DNA from: Aselliscus stoliczkanus | Taxonomy: Eukaryota > Chordata > Mammalia > Chiroptera > Hipposideridae | Reading direction: 5' to 3' | NCBI GenBank assembly: GCA_033961575.1 | Contig: CM066730.1 | Location: forward strand, 153,911,523-153,975,522 | DNA length: 64,000 nt | Shown here: positions 60,140 to 64,000 of the stretch, in pieces | Position numbering within the stretch: the first letter of the stretch is position 1 | Layout of the letters: every line of letters starts with the position of its first letter | Translations under genes and position numbers: made by a program | The notes under the pieces: generated by a model | What the model was told of the DNA's origin: nothing | The model's database searches: none | Seen by the model: only the letters and a program-made list of their open reading frames with translations

Positions 60140-60310
60140 GCTGATATAGGAAAAACAGACCGGCTCTGGAGTCTAAAGATTTTGCCACAGCTTACTATCA
60201 TGTGACCCTGGGAAAGTTACTTAATTTCCCTTGGCCTCAATTTTCAATCTGTAAAATGAAACCACCACCTACCCGAGTACTTGGGTAGGTGCTCAATAAC
60301 TTAAATGGCC
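60140..60310 (+). mobile_element. MIR
   Basis: CTATCATGTGACCCTGGGAA, CTTAATTTCCCTTGGCCTCA and TTTTCAATCTGTAAAATGA. Confidence 0.85.
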
Positions 60311-60709
60311 CCTCTAATTTTTCATATAATGATTTGTATATTGGCTTAATGTCCGCATTGGAAGTTTTAGGAATCTATTTTTTTTATTATCTATGTCCAG
60401 GTTTTCCAATATGGTGTCAATCATATCCAAAATAAATGCTTCAATCTGGCTACACAAACCTTGTTGAAAAAGTCAGTATTTTAAGTATTTATGGACTAGA
60501 AGCTACCACGGCAAGTTCTAAGAAAACATAAAATAAAAATGAGGTTCTACTGTTAGGCAATCAAGATACAAAGAACAATAGGATCTGATCCCTGCTGGGA
60601 AGCAGCATAAACTGGTTGACAAAAAACGTTCCTGTTTCTTGATAAACATAAGTAAGACTTGTCTGTTACCCTCAAGTAGTCAGGAATTTAAGGAAGGGAG
60701 GAGATAAAG

Positions 60710-60960
60710 ATCAATAAATATTGAGTAACTATTAAGTGCTGGAATTATTCTAGGCACTGGGTAAACAAAACAGTCAACAGATTCATGATGCTTATATTCC
60801 AGGTGAGAAGACAGACAAACATATCAGATAGTATAAAATAGTGAAGAAATATAAAGCAGTGTTAAGGAGTTGGAAGACTGGAACATGCTATTTTAGATAA
60901 AATAGTCAAGAAGGCCTCTGGGAGAGGTGACAGGTGTCTAGAACTGAAAGAAAACAAAGC
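60710..60960 (+). mobile_element. Ancient mammal-wide repeat, same type as 25140
   Basis: TAGGCACTGGGTAAACAAAA, TTATATTCCAGGTGAGAAGA and AAGAAGGCCTCTGGGAGAGG. Family not named. Confidence 0.5.
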
Positions 60961-61507
60961 ACATAGTTTATCAATGCCTTTGCAGTCTTGAAATAAGTGG
61001 TGCTTTCTATTCAGATTTTTTTATTAACATTGTTCAGAAAAGCATGATCCACAGGTAGACACAGAAATCACTACGGGTCACAGTATACAGCAAGAGACCA
61101 GGTGGTACCACAGTAAATTCCAGCACCCAAGTTCCCACTGCTTCCCAGGTCACATTTGTATGTTTTGGTCATATGCACTGCAAAGCTAACTTTTGTTATT
61201 ACAACTACCTGTCATCTAGTTTCTATTTAGACATCTTCCAAGAGAAGGCAGTACAAGAAGAAACACTAATGCATTAAAAATCCTTTAAAAGAAATGAAAG
61301 AAGTAAACCTCAAGAATCTTCATGGCCACCAACCTCAAGGAAATCTGATCCTCCCCATCTCAACATTTCCAAACCGTTGTCCTATTAGGCTGTCAACTCT
61401 TTCTCAATACTATTATGCCTCCCATTTTCTCCCTCCATCAACACTATACTTCATTCCACACATGTAAATATGTACATTATTATATGAATGTATACATTGA
61501 TTTTTTT

Positions 61508-61960
61508 TTTTAATTGGGGAATTGGGGGAAGGGACCAGGCAAGTTGTTCTTCAATCTTTTGTGGAGGGTGCCAGTTGCTATCTGGCTTCCTGTTGGCAGC
61601 TCGTGGCCTCTAATGTCAAGGTGCTGTGTTCAATCTTAGTTGCTGGTGGGCTTAGCCACCATCCCATGTGGAAGTCGAACCAGCCGTCTTGCTGTTAAGA
61701 GTGCATGCCCTATCCACTGAGCCATCTGGGCGGCAGCTCAGCTCAAGGGGCAGAGTTCAATCTTTAGTTGCGGGTGGGCATAGCCCACCAGTGAACAGGC
61801 AATCTTGTTGTTACACCAGCTGAGCCATCCTGCCTCCTGCTGGCAGCTCAGAGACAGCTCAGCTAGGGCGCAGCATTCACTGGCCCATGTGGGAATCGAA
61901 CCGGCAGCCCTGTTGCTCAGAGCACACACTCTTAACCAACTGAGCCACAAGGCCGGCCCC
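61508..61960 (-). mobile_element. P-form SINE, three tRNA-like heads
   Basis: On the minus strand: head 1 GGCCTTGTGGCTCAGTTGGT with TTCGATTCCC; head 2 GGATGGCTCAGCTGGTGTAA with a short arm; head 3 AGATGGCTCAGTGGATAGGG with TTCGACTTCC. The tail ends CCCCCAATTCCCCAATT. Flanked by ATTGATTTTT. Confidence 0.87.
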
Positions 61961-62347
61961 CATAAATTGATTTTTAACATACAAGATTTTACATTAGGTG
62001 TTCCTTTTGAAGTACTCATCTCTTAAGTATATCATGAAGTCCCTACAATATAATTCATTCAACAAATTAGTTTTGTGTCCGCAGCACTGTATTAATTGCT
62101 AGATACCAAACAAAAATACTAAACAATACCCATACTTTTGTTGGCTTACTAGTCAATACAAGAGACAAACATGGAAACAAATATTCAAAGCACCATGCCT
62201 GCTGAAATTAAAAAATGGTTCTGAATGATTAATATTTGAGCCAGGTCTTAAAAGGATAAATAGGCAGATGGGAAAGGGAGACCCTAGTGTTAAATCAGGC
62301 CAACTGAGACACTGGTGAAAGGACACGGACACACGGACACACAGACA

Positions 62348-62348
<1 letters not shown>

Positions 62349-62389
<41 letters not shown>
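62349..62389. repeat. (AC)n microsatellite
   Basis: About 20 AC units, preceded by ACACGG and ACAGAC variants. Confidence 0.97.
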
Positions 62390-62391
<2 letters not shown>

Positions 62392-62446
62392 GAAGTTGGA
62401 AAAGTGGGAGCTGGGGAGGGAGAGGTCTAGATTCTAAAAGGTTTTT

Positions 62447-62589
62447 TTTTTTTTTTTACTGTGCCTCCAGGAGGCTCTCTTTTTTTTTTTTTTTTGAGGG
62501 CAGTGTCACTGGACCTCCCATGTGGGACCCGAACTGGGGCCGCTGGCGTCCCAAGCCAGCGCTTAACCAACGCGCCACTCGGCCGGCCC
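62447..62589 (-). mobile_element. S-form SINE with double tail
   Basis: In minus orientation: SINE body 62496-62589, T-run 62480-62495, a 22-nt unique segment at 62458-62479 (contains GCCTCCAGGAGGC), then a second T-run from 62447. The duplication AGGTTTTT (62439-62446 and 62590-62597) encloses all of it, so the extra segment arrived with the SINE. Confidence 0.85.
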
Positions 62590-62599
62590 AGGTTTTTGT

Positions 62600-62830
62600 A
62601 TACTAGGCTAATGAGTTTGAATTTTATCTTGCCTTTGGGGCAAGAAACCATTAACGAATTTTGGGGAATAAAGTGACTAATAATTTACAATTTAAAACAA
62701 ACACCTAACTGAATTGTAGATAATAAGGCCAGTCAGAAGGCAAGGGAAAATTAGTGAAGAGATTGCTGCAGTAGGGTATTATAAAGCCTGAACACAGTGA
62801 CAAGAAAAACAGAGTTAAAATCACAGGTAT
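62600..62830 (+). mobile_element. Ancient mammal-wide repeat, fragment
   Basis: GAGTTTGAATTTTATCTTGC and GAGATTGCTGCAGTAGGGTA resemble the family at 25140. Low certainty. Confidence 0.4.
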
Positions 62831-63751
62831 GTATAAAGTATCAAAAGAACACAAACAACTATGAGGAAATCTATTTAGTGAAATCAGAGAAAATTCACAG
62901 AGGACGTGACATTTGCACTGGGCCTAGACAAGGAAAATTTACCATGCAGAAAATGAGAGAATGAGAGAAAAGGATAGAACAGCACAATGAAAGGGAAAGG
63001 CTTAAGAATGCTTGATGACCTGAGATCTTGTTAAAGTAGCAATTCTATTCCTTTGGAGATCAGTTGGTAAATACTTACTGAGAGCCTACCATGTGTCTTG
63101 GATTTTGAAGAATCGAATGAAAATTAAGATCATCTTTCCCAAAATAGTACAGTTGGAAATTCACAAGCAAAATTTTACTCACAGAAGTAACAGAGATCAT
63201 CCTTTGGTTCATGGACTCTAAGTAACCCCAAATAAATAATAGTAGGATTGGGATGATGGGACTGTCTATGTAAGAGCTGAAAAGTAAGCTGCCAGCAAGT
63301 CTGTGAAGGCTTTTTATTCCAAAACTAAGAAATCTGGATAACTCAGACAATTGCAAGGGCATTGTTTTTTACAGAGATTGTCTTATTTAGTCCACAACAA
63401 TGTATTTACACAGAGAACAATAAATACTATTCGTATTCCATTTGCAAATGAGAAAACTAAGGTTTAAAAAAAACTGCCCAAGGTCAGACAGTTTAAATGG
63501 TGAAACCAGTATGCCTATCTGACTCAGACCCTATATAGTCAATCTCTAACCTACAAAAACCGAAATATGCATACGCACTGCTTATTTTAACGATTATAAA
63601 TTTACAAAGTCACTGTTAGTCTGGAACCTAAAAGTATCTCATATAAACAAGGTTTACTCATGAAACTACTTTGCCTGGAAGTCTCAAAGTGTAATCATTC
63701 ATTCACCCAGTAACTTCAAGTTTGTTAATGAATGCTACTTTAAAAGTCTTC

Positions 63752-63845
63752 TGGGCTGGTGGCGCGGTGGTTAAGCGCTGGCTTGGAAAGCCAGCGGGCC
63801 CTGGTTGGTCCCACATATGAGGGTCAGTGACACTGCCCTCAAAAA
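63752..63845 (+). mobile_element. S-form SINE, first of a tandem pair
   Basis: GGGCTGGTGGCGCGGTGGTT: the head lacks CCGAGT. Flanked by AAAAGTCTTCT at 63742-63752 and 63846-63856. Confidence 0.88.
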
Positions 63846-63856
63846 AAAAGTCTTCT

Positions 63857-63960
63857 GGGCCGGCTCAGCGCGGTGGTTAAGCGCTGGCTTGGGAAGCCAG
63901 CGGCCCCGGTTTGGGTCCCACATATGAGGGACAGTGACACTGCCCTCAAAAAAAAAAAAA
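63857..63960 (+). mobile_element. S-form SINE, second of a tandem pair
   Basis: GGGCCGGCTCAGCGCGGTGG: a different head change from its neighbour. Flanked by AAAAGTCTTCT at 63846-63856 and AAAAGTCTTC at 63961-63970. Confidence 0.88.
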
Positions 63961-64000
63961 AAAAGTCTTCAAAAGTTGTGTTACCAATAGAACCAGTTGT

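Noticed and set aside
62153..62386. Frame with a (VC)n run
   Set aside because: Translation of the CA microsatellite.
60000..64000. RLF exon 1 or its CpG-island promoter near the right edge
   Set aside because: No GC-rich stretch or RLF N-terminal coding text is present; the region is AT-rich with repeats, so exon 1 must lie further right.

Overview
This is eukaryotic nuclear DNA from a mammal, almost certainly a bat. The host gene is split into short exons with GT-AG introns. The introns hold mammal-wide repeats (MIR, L2, L1, MER5A-type hAT, Tigger) and dozens of lineage-specific tRNA-derived SINEs whose heads begin GGGCCGGCCGAGTGGC or end in a VES-like body. From memory, heads of this kind fit the SINEs of rhinolophoid bats (Rhin-1/VES-like). 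The genus is an inference, not something read from the sequence.

The only gene I can support is RLF (zinc finger protein Rlf, the paralogue of ZNF292), on the minus strand. Six consecutive coding exons, here called exons 2-7, lie at 41900-42054, 40373-40454, 34538-34670, 28498-28700, 6858-6994 and 140-281. All have intact splice sites and compatible phases, and together they give one continuous 284-codon frame. Exon 1 with the promoter lies beyond position 64000. The large zinc-finger exon lies beyond position 1. The window is therefore the 5' half of one gene: intron 1 (at least 21.9 kb), intron 2 (1.4 kb), intron 3 (5.7 kb), intron 4 (5.8 kb), intron 5 (21.5 kb), intron 6 (6.6 kb) and the start of intron 7.

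Introns make up more than 98% of the window. 1-15 kb has scattered SINEs, MIR and L2. 15-21 kb is an old antisense L1 broken by SINEs and a Tigger element. 24-28 kb has L2, hAT and an ancient mammal-wide repeat. 36-39 kb has long SINEs and an LTR-like repeat. 42.5-44.1 kb has an inverted pair of near-identical long SINEs. 49-57 kb is an L1 mosaic carrying two retrocopies (UBA52 and CYCS). 57-64 kb has nested and tandem SINEs.

SINE forms used below. S is short (~95-nt head ending CTGCCCTC then A-tail). L is long (~430 nt, ending CCCAATAAAATCTT then A-tail). M is ~145 nt (TGGCTCAGTTGGTTAAGAGCTC head, ending ATGGCTCAGCT then A-tail). V is VES-like (~180 nt). P is polymeric, with two to four tRNA-like heads in a row.

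I found no wholly new biological system. The most interesting structures are the P-form SINEs with variable head number, an L-form subfamily ladder marked by two exact deletions, SINE tails with extra non-A sequence, a family of 80-bp palindromic mariner-like elements, two unidentified TSD-flanked inserts, and a UBA52 retrocopy with an open frame.
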